Assembly: GCF_011927665.1 (NCBI RefSeq)
Contig: NZ_JAATJA010000002.1
Location: forward strand, 1,054,001-1,118,000
Length of the DNA: 64,000 nt
Reading direction: 5' to 3'
From: Desulfobaculum xiamenense
GTDB taxonomy: Bacteria > Desulfobacterota > Desulfovibrionia > Desulfovibrionales > Desulfovibrionaceae
Shown in pieces: positions 49,063 through 59,854 of the stretch. Within the stretch, counting starts at the first letter, position 1, and each line of letters begins with the position of its first letter. A program made the translations under genes and the position numbers. Below the pieces are notes generated by a model that saw only the letters and a program-made list of their open reading frames with translations, was not told the DNA's origin and made no database searches.

Positions 49063-49797
49063 TTACGACTGGTTTTCGCAGAAATCGAGGAACCGCTGGG
49101 CCTCGTCGAAGCCGGGGTTCAATTCCAGCGCATGGCGCAGGTGCCGGATGCACAGGGTGCGGTCTCCGGCCTGCCCCCGCTGATGGAATGCGCGGGCGAT
49201 GTTGAAGTGGAGATTCTCGTCGTGCTCGTTCATGGCGAGGGCGCGGGCGTAGTAGGCCACGGCCTCGTCCGCGAGGCCCTGCTTGCGCAGGCTCATGCCG
49301 AAGGTGTTGAAGAGGTGGCGTTGCTCCTCGCGGAACGTGTCGTCGTTGTTCATGAGGATGCGCAGCACCTTGGTGAGTTTTTGCGTCTTGCCCTGCTCGC
49401 AGTAGATGGTGCCGAGGCCGAGATTGGCCTCGACGTTCTCCTCGTCGATCATGGCCGCCTTCATGAATTCGCGTTCGGCAGGGCCGAGGAGGCGCTCGTC
49501 GAGGTAGCGTGCGCCAAGTTCCAGCTTTTTTTGCAGGGAGCGCAGGAGCGGCAGGGTGCGCTGTTCGTAGAACCCTGGCTCCGGGGTGAACTGGCGGATG
49601 AAGTCGCCCTTGGAGAGGTGGGTGCGCAGTCCGGCGGGGATGTTGTTGGAGTTGAGCGGCTGGACCTCGTAGACATTGTCGTCGATGCGCCGCACGTACC
49701 AGTAGGTCGCGGACGCCTTGTCCGACGTCGTGCCTCCGGTTCCCGTTTTCGCGGGGGGGCGCTTCGAGAAGACGCCGAGCGTCTGTGGATAGGGCAT
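49063..49797 (-). CDS. Tetratricopeptide-repeat protein
   Basis: 244 residues. An N-terminal basic Gly/Thr-rich segment and a YWYVRRIDDNVYEVQPLN strand region precede about four TPR-like helical pairs (residues about 90-240: AEREFMKAAMIDEENVEANLGLGTIYCEQG, DEAVAYYARALAMNEHDENLHFNIARAF, CIRHLRHALELNPGFDEAQRFLDF). No signal peptide. It is likely a cytoplasmic scaffold; no specific role can be assigned. ATG 49797 has AAGGAAG upstream; the frame continues to 49851 without a better start. Confidence 0.82.
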   Translation of the reverse strand: MPYPQTLGVFSKRPPAKTGTGGTTSDKASATYWYVRRIDDNVYEVQPLNSNNIPAGLRTHLSKGDFIRQFTPEPGFYEQRTLPLLRSLQKKLELGARYLDERLLGPAEREFMKAAMIDEENVEANLGLGTIYCEQGKTQKLTKVLRILMNNDDTFREEQRHLFNTFGMSLRKQGLADEAVAYYARALAMNEHDENLHFNIARAFHQRGQAGDRTLCIRHLRHALELNPGFDEAQRFLDFCENQS

Positions 49798-49904
49798 GCG
49801 AATCTTCCTTCGGCGGGCTTTTGGGGTCCCGTCATGATAGCATAGTCGCAAGGCGGCAATCCGTCGATGGCGAACGTCATTTTCGCGTTTGAGGCGCAGG
49901 TAAA

Positions 49905-49935
49905 GAAAAAGCCTCCATCTTGCGATGGAGGCTTT
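49905..49935 (-). terminator. Terminator of the first tRNA-Asn unit
   Basis: Minus-strand stem GCCTCCATC/GATGGAGGC (9 bp, extendable by AAA/TTT) over a 4-base loop, followed by TTTTTC, 7 bases after the tRNA CCA end. Confidence 0.88.
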
Positions 49936-49941
49936 GAAGTC

Positions 49942-50017
49942 TGGCTCCCCGGCACGGACTTGAACCGCGAACCTAGTGGTTAACAGCCACCCGCTCTGCC
50001 TATTGAGCTACCGGGGA
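49942..50017 (-). tRNA. tRNA-Asn (anticodon GTT), copy 1
   Basis: A 76-base cloverleaf with encoded CCA. The acceptor TCCCCGG pairs with CCGGGGA, the D arm starts TAGCTCAATAGGCAGAGC, the anticodon loop is CTGTTAA, and the T arm contains GTTCAAGTCC. It reads AAC/AAU codons and is a substrate of the tgt product. It is identical to the copy at 50425-50500. Confidence 0.97.
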
Positions 50018-50054
50018 ATGTTGCGCACGTGCGTTGCCGCCGTTGCGAAGAGCG

Positions 50055-50083
50055 TGTTTAGGCGTATTCACCATCGACGTCAA
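50055..50083 (-). promoter_or_regulatory. Promoter of tRNA-Asn copy 1
   Basis: On the minus strand TTGACG (50078-50083), exactly 17 bases, then TAAACA (50055-50060). The predicted start is about 30 bases before the tRNA. Confidence 0.75.
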
Positions 50084-50386
50084 GCGCAAAAAATGAAAAA
50101 GTTGAAAAAGTCCGTGGGGCGGGCACGTGAAGCGATGGGGCGGCGGGGCGGTTAGGTCCCACGCGGAAGGTGGCGGTCGCCATCGGAGAAACAAATGTGC
50201 GGCAGTGGGGAAAAGGCGGCGGTCTGCGGAGTTGCTCGGCTGTATCCGTGGTCGCGGGTCGGTGGGCATGTTTGTCGTTTTGCACAGGGGCAAAACGTGT
50301 TAAGCGTCCATGAGCGGGATGGATGGAAACGGCGGGGCCGCCGAGCGTGGCGGAAGTTGGCATGGGGGCGGCTTCGGCAGGGTACG

Positions 50387-50417
50387 AAAAAAGGTCCATG
50401 CCGAAACATGGACCTTT
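50387..50417 (-). terminator. Terminator of the second tRNA-Asn unit
   Basis: Minus-strand 11-bp stem AAAGGTCCATG/CATGGACCTTT (50407-50417 with 50390-50400), a 6-base loop and a run of T on the 3' side. It differs in sequence from the terminator of copy 1. Confidence 0.88.
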
Positions 50418-50424
50418 GAAATTC

Positions 50425-50500
50425 TGGCTCCCCGGCACGGACTTGAACCGCGAACCTAGTGGTTAACAGCCACCCGCTCTGCCTATTGAGCTACCGGGGA
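50425..50500 (-). tRNA. tRNA-Asn (anticodon GTT), copy 2
   Basis: 76 bases, identical to copy 1 including CCA. It has its own promoter at 50535-50563 and its own terminator, so the two are separate transcription units rather than a tandem operon. Confidence 0.97.
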
Positions 50501-50534
50501 ATGCTTGGGACGATCACGCCGTCCGCGAGTTGGG

Positions 50535-50563
50535 TTATTAGGTTTTTCGCCGCGAACCGTCAA
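50535..50563 (-). promoter_or_regulatory. Promoter of tRNA-Asn copy 2
   Basis: On the minus strand TTGACG (50558-50563), exactly 17 bases, then TAATAA (50535-50540); stronger -10 than copy 1. Confidence 0.78.
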
Positions 50564-50628
50564 GGGGAAAACGTTGGGGCATGTAAAAAAAGTTCGTGGC
50601 GGTGGGGGCGGCGCGCCGAGAGCCGTTC

Positions 50629-50657
50629 TTGACGCCGGACGTCAATCCGAATAAACC
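50629..50657 (+). promoter_or_regulatory. Promoter of the lysS-envelope operon
   Basis: TTGACG (50629-50634), a 17-base spacer and TAAACC (50652-50657), 45 bases before the lysS start. It uses the same TTGACG -35 as the divergent tRNA promoters. Confidence 0.65.
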
Positions 50658-50702
50658 TCTCGGGTTCTTTCACGATGAATGTCACGGTTTGGAGAGAGTA
50701 CC

Positions 50703-52297
<1,595 letters not shown>

Positions 52298-52301
<4 letters not shown>

Positions 52302-53536
52302 GCTTCGAATCGTTCATCGCCCTCAGGTATCTGATCGCACGCCGCGGTCAGGCGTTCATCTCGGTCATCTCGGTCATCTCGATTCTCGGCGTGGCCCTCG
52401 GCGTGGCTGCACTGATCGTGGTTCTGGGGGTGATGAACGGTATGAGCACCGACATGCGGGACAAGATTCTCGGCGTCAACGCGCACCTCGTGGTGTCCAG
52501 CGTTGACGGGAGAATCCCCGACCGTGCCGAGACCAGCCGCAGGGCGGCAAGCGTGAAGGGCGTCACCGGCGTGACGCCCTTCGTGTACTACGAGGTCATG
52601 CTCAGCACGCGTCAGGGCGTGAAGGGCGTGGTTCTGCGCGGCATCGATCCCGCGTCCGCCGGAACCGTGCTCAGTCTGGCTCGCGACATGAATCAGGGGG
52701 CGCTGGAGGATCTGGTCTCCGGCTACGGTCCCGACGGCCCTCCTGGCATCATCATCGGCGACGAGCTTGCCAAGCGGCTCGGCCTTGCGCGCGGCAGCCT
52801 CGTGAATCTGCTGTCTCCGGCCGGAAAGAGGACGTCCGCGGGCTATGTGCCCACGGTGCGCATCTTCCGCGTCGTCGGCGTGTTCAAGACTGGCATGTAC
52901 GAGTACGACTCGTCCCTCGCCTACGTCACCATCCCCGCCGCGCAGGAACTCTTGAGCCTTGGCGACGACGTGGTCAACGGCCTTGAGCTTCGCGTGGACG
53001 ACGTGGACCGCGCCACGCAGATCGGACGCGAGGTTTCGCAGGCTGTGGGCGGCTATCCGTTCTACGTGCGTTCGTGGCAGGAGATGAATGCCAACCTTTT
53101 CGCTGCGCTCAAGCTGGAGAAGGTGGGCATGTTCGTGATTCTGGTCATGATCGTGCTGGTCGGCTCGTTTTCCATCGTCACCACGCTGGTCATGCTGGTC
53201 ATGGAGAAGACGCGCGACATCGCCATCCTCATGTCCATGGGTGCCACGCGCGAGAGCGTCCGCCGCATCTTCATGCTGCAGGGGATGATTATCGGCGTCG
53301 CGGGGACGGCGCTCGGCTACGCGCTGGGCCTGACCCTGTGCTGGCTGCTGCAGAAGTACCAGTTCATCGAGTTGCCCAAGGGCATCTACTCCATGGACCA
53401 CCTGCCGGTACTCCTCGAATGGCTGGACATGGTGATTATCGGCATTTCGGCCCTCGGCCTGTGCTTCATCGCCACCATCTATCCCGCGCGGCAGGCCTCG
53501 CGGCTGATGCCTGCCGAGGCCTTGCGCCATGAATAA
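52298..53536 (+). CDS. lolC: LolC/LolE-family lipoprotein-releasing permease
   Basis: 412 residues. An N-terminal TM follows FIALRYLIARRGQAFISVIS, then a large periplasmic domain (about 50-270) and three C-terminal TMs with TTLVMLVMEKTRDIAILMSMGA, the FtsX/LolE signature. It extracts mature lipoproteins from the inner membrane for transfer toward LolA. Only one permease gene precedes lolD, so a homodimer (LolF-like) is likely rather than LolC plus LolE. ATG 52298 overlaps the lysS stop by 4 bases. Confidence 0.93.
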
Positions 53537-54218
53537 TTTCCCGTTGTATGAATTGCGGGCTGTTGGTAAGGAGTTTGCCGGACCCGGCGAACAGGTTGTT
53601 GTTCTGCGCAATATCGACATGCGCGTGGAGGAGGGCGAAACTCTCGCCATCATCGGGGCGTCCGGCTCCGGCAAGTCCACGCTGCTGCATATTCTCGGGA
53701 CGCTCGAAACACCCTCGTCGGGGGAGGTCCATTTCCGGGGGAAGGATCTCGTGCGACTGAATGGCCGCGAAAGGGCCGGCTTCCGCAATAGGGAAATCGG
53801 CTTCGTCTTTCAGTTCCACCATCTGCTCCCGGAATTTTCGGCACTCGAAAACGTGGCCATGCCCGGAATCATCTCCGGCATGTCCCGCGCCGAGGCCTTT
53901 GCTCGCGCCGAGGAGGCGCTGGCGCTCACGGGGTTGTCGGGACGCTCTTCCCACCGCGTGACGACGCTTTCCGGCGGAGAGCGTCAGCGGGCGGCCATCG
54001 CCCGGGCTATCCTCCTGCGGCCCAAGGTGCTTCTGGCCGATGAACCCACCGGCAGTCTGGACGAAAGAAATGGCGAGAAGATAGGAAGCCTGCTCTTCGA
54101 TCTCAACCACGAACTTGGAATGACGCTTGTCGTCGTTACGCACAACCACGATCTGGCCCTGAAAATGAACAGACGCTTGGAACTGCGCTCCGGAGAACTC
54201 TATGAACAAGTTGATTGA
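53529..54218 (+). CDS. lolD: LolD lipoprotein-releasing ATPase
   Basis: 229 residues: Walker A GASGSGKSTLLHILG, Q-loop FQFHHLLPEFSALENV (the LolD/MacB-like FHHLL), signature LSGGERQRAAIARAI, Walker B LLADEPTGSLD and H-loop VVTHNH. It powers LolC. It overlaps the lolC stop by 8 bases and bamA by 17, so expression is coupled across lipoprotein release and barrel assembly. Confidence 0.94.
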   Translation: MNNFPLYELRAVGKEFAGPGEQVVVLRNIDMRVEEGETLAIIGASGSGKSTLLHILGTLETPSSGEVHFRGKDLVRLNGRERAGFRNREIGFVFQFHHLLPEFSALENVAMPGIISGMSRAEAFARAEEALALTGLSGRSSHRVTTLSGGERQRAAIARAILLRPKVLLADEPTGSLDERNGEKIGSLLFDLNHELGMTLVVVTHNHDLALKMNRRLELRSGELYEQVD

Positions 54219-56889
54219 GCGGATGCGGCTCTTGTGCGCCTGCCTTGCGGCGTGCGCAATTCTCGCGGGTATCCGACCCGCCGCCGAGGCTGCGGAAGCC
54301 GTGCGGCTCAAGGTCGTTGTGCTGCCCTTTGAGGTTCGCGCCGACCAGCAGCTCGACTACCTGAAGCAAAGCCTGCCCCAACTCCTCAATGACCGGCTCA
54401 AGGAGCTGGGCTTCGACGTGGTGGGGCATGACGATATGTTCAAGCTGCTTGAACAGAACGACATCGAATATCTCGACCTCGCGTCCGCGAAGGACATTGC
54501 GCTGCTCGCCGGGGCGAACTACGCCCTGTACGGCAGCTTCAATCAGCTTGGGGAAACCCTCAGCCTGGATGTCCGTCTCGTGGAGGCCTTCGGTCTCAAG
54601 CCCCCCAAGCCGCTGTTCGTGGTCAAGGAAGGGCTGATCAACGTCATCCCCGCCATTCAGGAGCTCGCGGACAAGGTTCGCATGGAGCTTCTGCGCAAGC
54701 AGAGCATCGCCGTCATCGACGTCGAGGGCACCAAGGTTCTCGAAAAGGACGTCGTGCTCATGCGCCTGCGCACTCGGCAGGGCGACATCTACGATCCCAA
54801 GGCCCTCAACGAGGAAATCAAGCGCGTGTACGAGCTTGGCTACTTCGAGGACGTGCAGGCCCGCATGGACGACCTGCCGGACGGCATCAAGCTGACCTTC
54901 GTGGTCAGCGAGCGTCCGCGCATTCAGGCCGTGAGCATCCTCGGCAACGAGGAACTTGACGCCGACGACGTGCTGGAACTCATGTCCACCAAGACCGGCG
55001 CGGTCCTCAACCCCAAGGTGCTCGCCGACGATCTGACCAAGATTCGCGAGGAGTACCGCAAGAAGGGCTACTACAAGGCCGAGGTCACCTACGAGCTTGA
55101 GGAGTCCGACGCCAAGCAGGCCCGCCTGAACATTCGCATCAAGGAAGGCAACAAGCTCTACATCCGTGGCATCGCCATCGAGGGTGCCGAGCAGATGGAC
55201 GAGGATGATCTGAAGGGCGAGCTGGCTCTCGACGAGCGCGGCATCTTCTCGTGGATCACCGGTTCCGGCGTGCTCAAGGAAGACCTCCTCACCCGCGATA
55301 GCGCCGCCATTGAGGCCTACTACGGCAACCACGGCTTCATCGACGTAAAGGTCGGCCAGCCTGAGGTTCGCTACGAGGACGACGGCATCTACATTACCTT
55401 CAAGGTCGAGGAAGGCACCCGCTACAAGGTCGGCAACATCGCCTTCAAGGGCGACATTCTCGAAAGCGAGCAGAAGCTCGCCGAGGTCACCCGCATCGAC
55501 GATCTCGCCGCCGAGGACGACTACTTCAACCGTTCCGTGCTGCATAGCGACTCGCAGCGGCTGACGGAGTACTACTCCAACTACGGCTACGCCTACGCCG
55601 AGGCCGACTACCACCTGTCGCCCAACCGCGAGGCCGCGACTGTCGACATCGAGTTCGAGCTGCGCAAGCGTGATAAGATTTACATCCGTCAGGTCATCAT
55701 CGAGGGCAACTCCAAGACCCGCGACAACGTCATCCGCCGCGAGATGCGACTCTCCGACGGCGACCTCTACAGCGGTTCCATGCTGCGTCGTTCCGGCCAG
55801 CGCCTCGGCTACCTCGATTACTTCGATAGCGCCGACATCGAGCCGGTTCCCACCGGCGAGCCTGGCCTTATGGACCTCAAGGTCAAGGTGAAGGAGAAGA
55901 ACACGGGTCGCCTGTCCGCTGGCGTGGGCTACTCCAGCGCCGACGGCGGCTTCCTCGCCGGTTCCATCGAGGAGCGAAACCTCTTCGGAAAGGGCTACTA
56001 CACCGGCTTCACCGGTACCATTGGCGGGTCCGACTCCAACTACAACATCAGTTTCACCAACCCGCAGGTCAACGACTCCCCGCTGTCCATGGGCGGCGAC
56101 CTCTACCTGACCAAGGTTGACTGGGACGACTACGACCGCGATACCGTGGGCGGCCGTGTGCGCATGGGCTACCCCCTTGGCGAGTACACCAACTTCATCT
56201 GGAACTACCGCCTCGAAAACTACGAGGTGTCCGAGGTGCAGGATGACGCTGCGTGGGAAATTCGCGAGGTCGAGGGCAACCACTGGCTGAGCTCCATGAC
56301 CTTCGGCATCAAGCGCCGGACCACGGACCAGCGTCTCGATCCCACCTCCGGTTCCGTCTCCAGCCTTTCGCTGGAATACGCGGGTGGTGCGCTGCTGGGC
56401 GACGACGAGTTCATCAAGCTCATCGCCGAGCACAGCCAGTACTTCCCGCTGTGGCTCGACACCACCTTCCACGTGCACGGACGCTTCGGCTACGCCTTCG
56501 AGAACGGCAGCGACGAGATTCCGGTCTTCGAGCGCTTCTACCTCGGCGGTATCAACTCCGTGCGTGGCTATAGTTCCCGCCGGATTTCGCCTATCGACCC
56601 CGCGACTGGGGACCGTATCGGCGGCGACAAGATGGCCTTCGTCAATCTGGAGTACCTCTTCCCGCTGCTGGAGGACCTTGGCGTGAAGGGCGTGGTGTTC
56701 TTCGACGCGGGCAACGTGTGGGATGACGACGAATCCATGGATTTGGACTGGAAGAAGAGCGTCGGCGGCGGTATCCGCTGGTACTCGGCCTTCGGTCCGC
56801 TGCGCCTTGAATACGGCTACGCCCTCGACGAAGTCCACGATCAGGGCGGCAAGGGCAAGCTCGAATTCTCCATGGGCCAGTTCTTCTAG
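54202..56889 (+). CDS. bamA: BamA outer-membrane assembly factor with extra N-terminal periplasmic domain
   Basis: 895 residues against about 800 in E. coli. The signal peptide ends near AEAAEA (residues 29-33). Residues about 35-160 are an additional domain (VVVLPFEVRADQQLDYLKQSL, YALYGSFNQLGETLSLDVRLV) resembling TolB-N/CsgG-type folds, ahead of POTRA repeats beginning near 168. The Omp85 barrel runs from about 563 (GRLSAGVGYSSADGGF, EERNLFGKG) to a C-terminal Phe. FERFYLGGINSVRGY contains the conserved L6-loop VRGY. It inserts beta-barrel proteins into the outer membrane. ATG 54202 has GGAGAA upstream. Confidence 0.94.
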   Translation: MNKLIERMRLLCACLAACAILAGIRPAAEAAEAVRLKVVVLPFEVRADQQLDYLKQSLPQLLNDRLKELGFDVVGHDDMFKLLEQNDIEYLDLASAKDIALLAGANYALYGSFNQLGETLSLDVRLVEAFGLKPPKPLFVVKEGLINVIPAIQELADKVRMELLRKQSIAVIDVEGTKVLEKDVVLMRLRTRQGDIYDPKALNEEIKRVYELGYFEDVQARMDDLPDGIKLTFVVSERPRIQAVSILGNEELDADDVLELMSTKTGAVLNPKVLADDLTKIREEYRKKGYYKAEVTYELEESDAKQARLNIRIKEGNKLYIRGIAIEGAEQMDEDDLKGELALDERGIFSWITGSGVLKEDLLTRDSAAIEAYYGNHGFIDVKVGQPEVRYEDDGIYITFKVEEGTRYKVGNIAFKGDILESEQKLAEVTRIDDLAAEDDYFNRSVLHSDSQRLTEYYSNYGYAYAEADYHLSPNREAATVDIEFELRKRDKIYIRQVIIEGNSKTRDNVIRREMRLSDGDLYSGSMLRRSGQRLGYLDYFDSADIEPVPTGEPGLMDLKVKVKEKNTGRLSAGVGYSSADGGFLAGSIEERNLFGKGYYTGFTGTIGGSDSNYNISFTNPQVNDSPLSMGGDLYLTKVDWDDYDRDTVGGRVRMGYPLGEYTNFIWNYRLENYEVSEVQDDAAWEIREVEGNHWLSSMTFGIKRRTTDQRLDPTSGSVSSLSLEYAGGALLGDDEFIKLIAEHSQYFPLWLDTTFHVHGRFGYAFENGSDEIPVFERFYLGGINSVRGYSSRRISPIDPATGDRIGGDKMAFVNLEYLFPLLEDLGVKGVVFFDAGNVWDDDESMDLDWKKSVGGGIRWYSAFGPLRLEYGYALDEVHDQGGKGKLEFSMGQFF

Positions 56890-57002
56890 AATAATTGGGC
56901 AAACCCGCGCCCCGTGGTCGCTGTGTCGCGTGACATGCCGACGGCGGGGCGCGATTTCGGTTTACGGAATTGAAAACACCTCTCTTGTATAAGGAGTGAA
57001 TC

Positions 57003-57518
57003 ATGCGGAAAATTCTTCTCGCAATCGTTGCAGTCGTTCTTCTTGCTCCCGCCGCCTGGGCACAGGGCCCCATCGGTGTGGTGGACATGGCCAAGATCAT
57101 CAAGACCTGCGAGCCCGGACAGAAGGCTCTGAAGGAACTTCAGGGCAGCTTCTCCGGCGTCAAGGACGACCTCGACAAGCAGAAGGCCAGCATCGAGCAG
57201 ATGCGCCAGGAGATGCAGAAGCAGAGCCTTGTGCTGTCCCAGGAAGCCAAGATGGACAAGGAGATGGAGTTCAAGCGCAAGGTGCGTGACTTCCAGGATG
57301 CACTGCGCAACTACCAGCGCAAGGTTAAGGCTGAAGAAGAGCGCCTGTCCGAGCCGGTCATCAAGACCATCTTCGAAGTCATGAAGGATTTCGGCAAGAA
57401 GAATGGCTATGCCATGATTCTCGACGGCCGCGGTGCCGGTCTGCTCTACGTGGACGACAAGGCCGACGTGACCAATCAGATCATCGTGGAAGTCAACAAG
57501 GCCTCCCGCAAGAAGTAG
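57003..57518 (+). CDS. skp: Skp/OmpH-family periplasmic chaperone
   Basis: 171 residues. The signal peptide MRKILLAIVAVVLLAPAAWA is cleaved after AWA; the mature protein starts QGPIGVVDMAKIIKTCEPGQK, continues as a long coiled coil rich in Lys/Glu/Gln, and ends with GYAMILDGRGAGLLYVDDKADVTNQI, the Skp beta strand. It holds unfolded outer-membrane proteins for BamA. ATG 57003 follows AAGGAG; the 113-base gap after bamA is the longest in the operon and contains AT-rich sequence that could hold an internal promoter. Confidence 0.92.
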   Translation: MRKILLAIVAVVLLAPAAWAQGPIGVVDMAKIIKTCEPGQKALKELQGSFSGVKDDLDKQKASIEQMRQEMQKQSLVLSQEAKMDKEMEFKRKVRDFQDALRNYQRKVKAEEERLSEPVIKTIFEVMKDFGKKNGYAMILDGRGAGLLYVDDKADVTNQIIVEVNKASRKK

Positions 57519-57533
57519 CATCGGGGAATCTCC

Positions 57534-58580
57534 ATGGAATTCCGCCTTTCGGAACTGGCGGCCCGACTGGGCCTGACCCTGCGCGGCGACGATTGCGTCG
57601 TGACCGGTGTGGGCACTCTTGAGTCCGCCGGTCCGGATGACATCACCTTCCTCGCCGACGCCAAGTACGCGGCCCTGCTGGATACCACGCGGGCCGCTGC
57701 CGTTGTTGTGGACGAAGCGCATGCGGCGGGCGTCGGCAGGGCGCTGGTGAGTGCCAATCCGTACATGGATTTCGCGCGCATCCTCTTCCTGTTCACGCCC
57801 GCGCAGGGCTGTCTGGAGGGAACCGGCGTCCACGAGCGCGCATTTGTGCATCCGGGCGCCGAGGTCGATCCCACGGCCGACATCTATCCCTTCGCCTTCG
57901 TGGCGGATGGGGCGAAGATCGGTCCGCGCACGCGTGTGTTTCCCGGCTGCTACGTCGGCGAGGGCTGCGTGATCGGCGAGGACTGCACCCTGTACCCCAA
58001 CGTCTCGCTCATGGCGGGGACCGTGCTCGGCAACCGGGTCATGATCCACCCCGGAGCGGTGCTCGGAGCCGATGGCTTCGGCTACGTGCCCACGGACGAC
58101 GGCCGACAGAAGATTCCGCAGGTCGGCCGCGTGGTGGTGGAGGACGACGTGGAGATTGGGGCGAATACCGCCATCGACCGCGCCATGCTCGACCGCACCG
58201 TCATCGGCCACGGCACCAAGATCGACAACCTCGTCCAGATCGCCCACAATTGCATCCTGGGCGAGCACTGCACCATCGTGTCGCAGGTGGGCATCGCGGG
58301 GAGCACGAAGGTGGGGCGCGGCGTGATCATGGCCGGTCAGGCTGGCGTCGCCGATCATGTGACCATCGGCAACGATGCGATCATCGGCCCCCAGTGCGGC
58401 GTGCGCACCGATGTTGAGGAAGGCCGTCGCATGGGCGGACATCCCGCCATGGACTACGGCACGTACATGCGCAACATGTCGCTGGCCCCCAAGATTCCCG
58501 ATCTCTTCAAGCGCGTGAAGGCGCTGGAGAAGGAATTGGCGGCGCTTGTGACCAAGCGTACGGGAGAAGACAATGAGTAG
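57534..58580 (+). CDS. lpxD: UDP-3-O-acylglucosamine N-acyltransferase
   Basis: 348 residues. An N-terminal uridine-binding domain ([30 protein letters not shown]) precedes a left-handed beta-helix of hexapeptide repeats from about residue 110. [38 protein letters not shown] is the LpxD signature, and [11 protein letters not shown] holds the catalytic His. It performs the third step of lipid A synthesis with acyl-ACP. Begins 15 bases after skp; overlaps fabZ by 8 bases. Confidence 0.95.
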   Translation: MEFRLSELAARLGLTLRGDDCVVTGVGTLESAGPDDITFLADAKYAALLDTTRAAAVVVDEAHAAGVGRALVSANPYMDFARILFLFTPAQGCLEGTGVHERAFVHPGAEVDPTADIYPFAFVADGAKIGPRTRVFPGCYVGEGCVIGEDCTLYPNVSLMAGTVLGNRVMIHPGAVLGADGFGYVPTDDGRQKIPQVGRVVVEDDVEIGANTAIDRAMLDRTVIGHGTKIDNLVQIAHNCILGEHCTIVSQVGIAGSTKVGRGVIMAGQAGVADHVTIGNDAIIGPQCGVRTDVEEGRRMGGHPAMDYGTYMRNMSLAPKIPDLFKRVKALEKELAALVTKRTGEDNE

Positions 58581-59037
58581 AGTCGACCTTGGGTCCGTGG
58601 ACATTCAGGGTATTCTGAAGATGCTTCCGCACCGGTATCCCTTCCTGATGGTTGACCGCATCACGGAGTTCGTGCCGGGCGAGAGCATCAATGCGTACAA
58701 GAACGTAACCTTCAACGAGCCGTTCTTTCAGGGCCATTTCCCGGAGCTTCCGGTCATGCCCGGCGTCATGATCTGCGAGTCCCTCGCACAGGCGGGCGGG
58801 CTGCTGGTCGGACTGACCGACGGACCTGAACGCGCCAAGGGCGTGTTCATGTTCACCGGGCTGGACAAGGTTCGCTTCCGTCGCCCGGTGCGTCCTGGCG
58901 ACAAGCTTGAGCTTCGGGTTTCCGGCGTGCGCCGCAAGCTGAACATCGTCAAGATGCACGGGGTTGCCCTCGTGGACGGCGAGGTCGCCTGCGAGGGCGA
59001 CATGAGCGCGGCGCTTGTGAAGAGGGAGGACATCTAG
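58573..59037 (+). CDS. fabZ: 3-hydroxyacyl-ACP dehydratase
   Basis: 154 residues, hot-dog fold. The catalytic His is in [13 protein letters not shown] and the catalytic Glu in [30 protein letters not shown] lies between. It dehydrates 3-hydroxyacyl-ACP in fatty acid elongation and thereby competes with LpxA and LpxD for the same substrate, which explains its place in the operon. Its TAG stop shares one base with the lpxA GTG start. Confidence 0.95.
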   Translation: MSRVDLGSVDIQGILKMLPHRYPFLMVDRITEFVPGESINAYKNVTFNEPFFQGHFPELPVMPGVMICESLAQAGGLLVGLTDGPERAKGVFMFTGLDKVRFRRPVRPGDKLELRVSGVRRKLNIVKMHGVALVDGEVACEGDMSAALVKREDI

Positions 59038-59846
59038 TGTCAACCGTGATCCATCCGACTGCCGTCGTCGATCCCGGCGCGCAGCTCGGCGAGAACGTCG
59101 TCGTCGGCCCCTACGCCATCATCGAGGCGGACACCCGCATCGGCGACAACACCCATATCGACGCCTTCGCCCAGATCAAGCGCTTCACCACCATGGGCAG
59201 CGACAACCACATCCACTCCAACTCCCTCGTGGGCGGCGATCCGCAGGATATCAAGTTCAAGGGTGCAGAGACCACGCTGGTCATGGGCGATCGCAACATC
59301 ATCCGGGAGTTCACCACCATCCACCGGGGAACCCCCGGCGGCCGTGGCGAAACGCGCATCGGCTCCGACTGCATGATCATGGCCTACGCCCACGTCGCCC
59401 ATGACTGCCGCCTGTCCGATCATTCCATCCTGACCAACTGCGTCATGCTGGCCGGTCACGTGGACGTGGGCTATCACGCGGTGGTCGGCGGCATGTGCGG
59501 CGTGCACCAGTTCAGCCGCATCGGCGACTATGCCTTCATCGGCGGCATGACCGGCGTGACCATGGACGTTCCGCCCTATTGCATGGCTGCGGGCACCCGC
59601 GGTTCCCTGCGCGGGCTGAACACCATCGGCCTGCGCCGTGCGGGCATCTCCCGCGAGGCCATTCGCGGCCTGAAGGAGGCCTACATGGCGATCTTCAGGT
59701 CCGAGCTCACCCGTCAGGAGGCGCTGTCCAAGGTCGAGGCCGAGGAGAGCGAGATTCCCGAGGTGCGGCACTTCCTCGAATTCATCCGTTCCAGCGAGCG
59801 CGGCTGCCTGTCCGACGTGAGCCGCAACGCCAAGCACGTGGACTGA
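59037..59846 (+). CDS. lpxA: UDP-N-acetylglucosamine acyltransferase
   Basis: 269 residues of hexapeptide repeats plus a C-terminal helical domain. Markers: IHPTAVVDPGAQLGENVVVGPYAII, GGDPQDIKFKGAETTLVMGDRN, REFTTIHRGTPGG, and the catalytic His in MAYAHVAHDCRLSDHSI. It catalyses the first step of lipid A synthesis. The GTG start at 59037 sits in TAGTG at the fabZ stop, with GGGAGGA upstream. Confidence 0.95.
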   Translation: MSTVIHPTAVVDPGAQLGENVVVGPYAIIEADTRIGDNTHIDAFAQIKRFTTMGSDNHIHSNSLVGGDPQDIKFKGAETTLVMGDRNIIREFTTIHRGTPGGRGETRIGSDCMIMAYAHVAHDCRLSDHSILTNCVMLAGHVDVGYHAVVGGMCGVHQFSRIGDYAFIGGMTGVTMDVPPYCMAAGTRGSLRGLNTIGLRRAGISREAIRGLKEAYMAIFRSELTRQEALSKVEAEESEIPEVRHFLEFIRSSERGCLSDVSRNAKHVD

Positions 59847-59854
59847 GCGACTTC

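Larger units (their letters stand above)
50018..50424. other. 407-bp spacer between the two tRNA-Asn genes
   Basis: Contains the copy-1 promoter (50055-50083) and the copy-2 terminator (50387-50417). The rest is GC-rich with no credible gene; sequence on either side of the two tRNAs is otherwise not duplicated, so the repeat is essentially the tRNA itself plus a few bases. Confidence 0.6.

Noticed and set aside
49942-50500. Repeated 76-base units considered as phage attachment sites or a CRISPR-like repeat
   Set aside because: They fold as complete tRNA-Asn genes, with promoter and terminator each; there is no integrase, no further repeat and no spacer pattern.
54136-56838. Open frame of 900 codons opposite bamA
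   Set aside because: Antisense shadow with repetitive Val/Glu/Gly composition; bamA has signal peptide, POTRA and barrel features.
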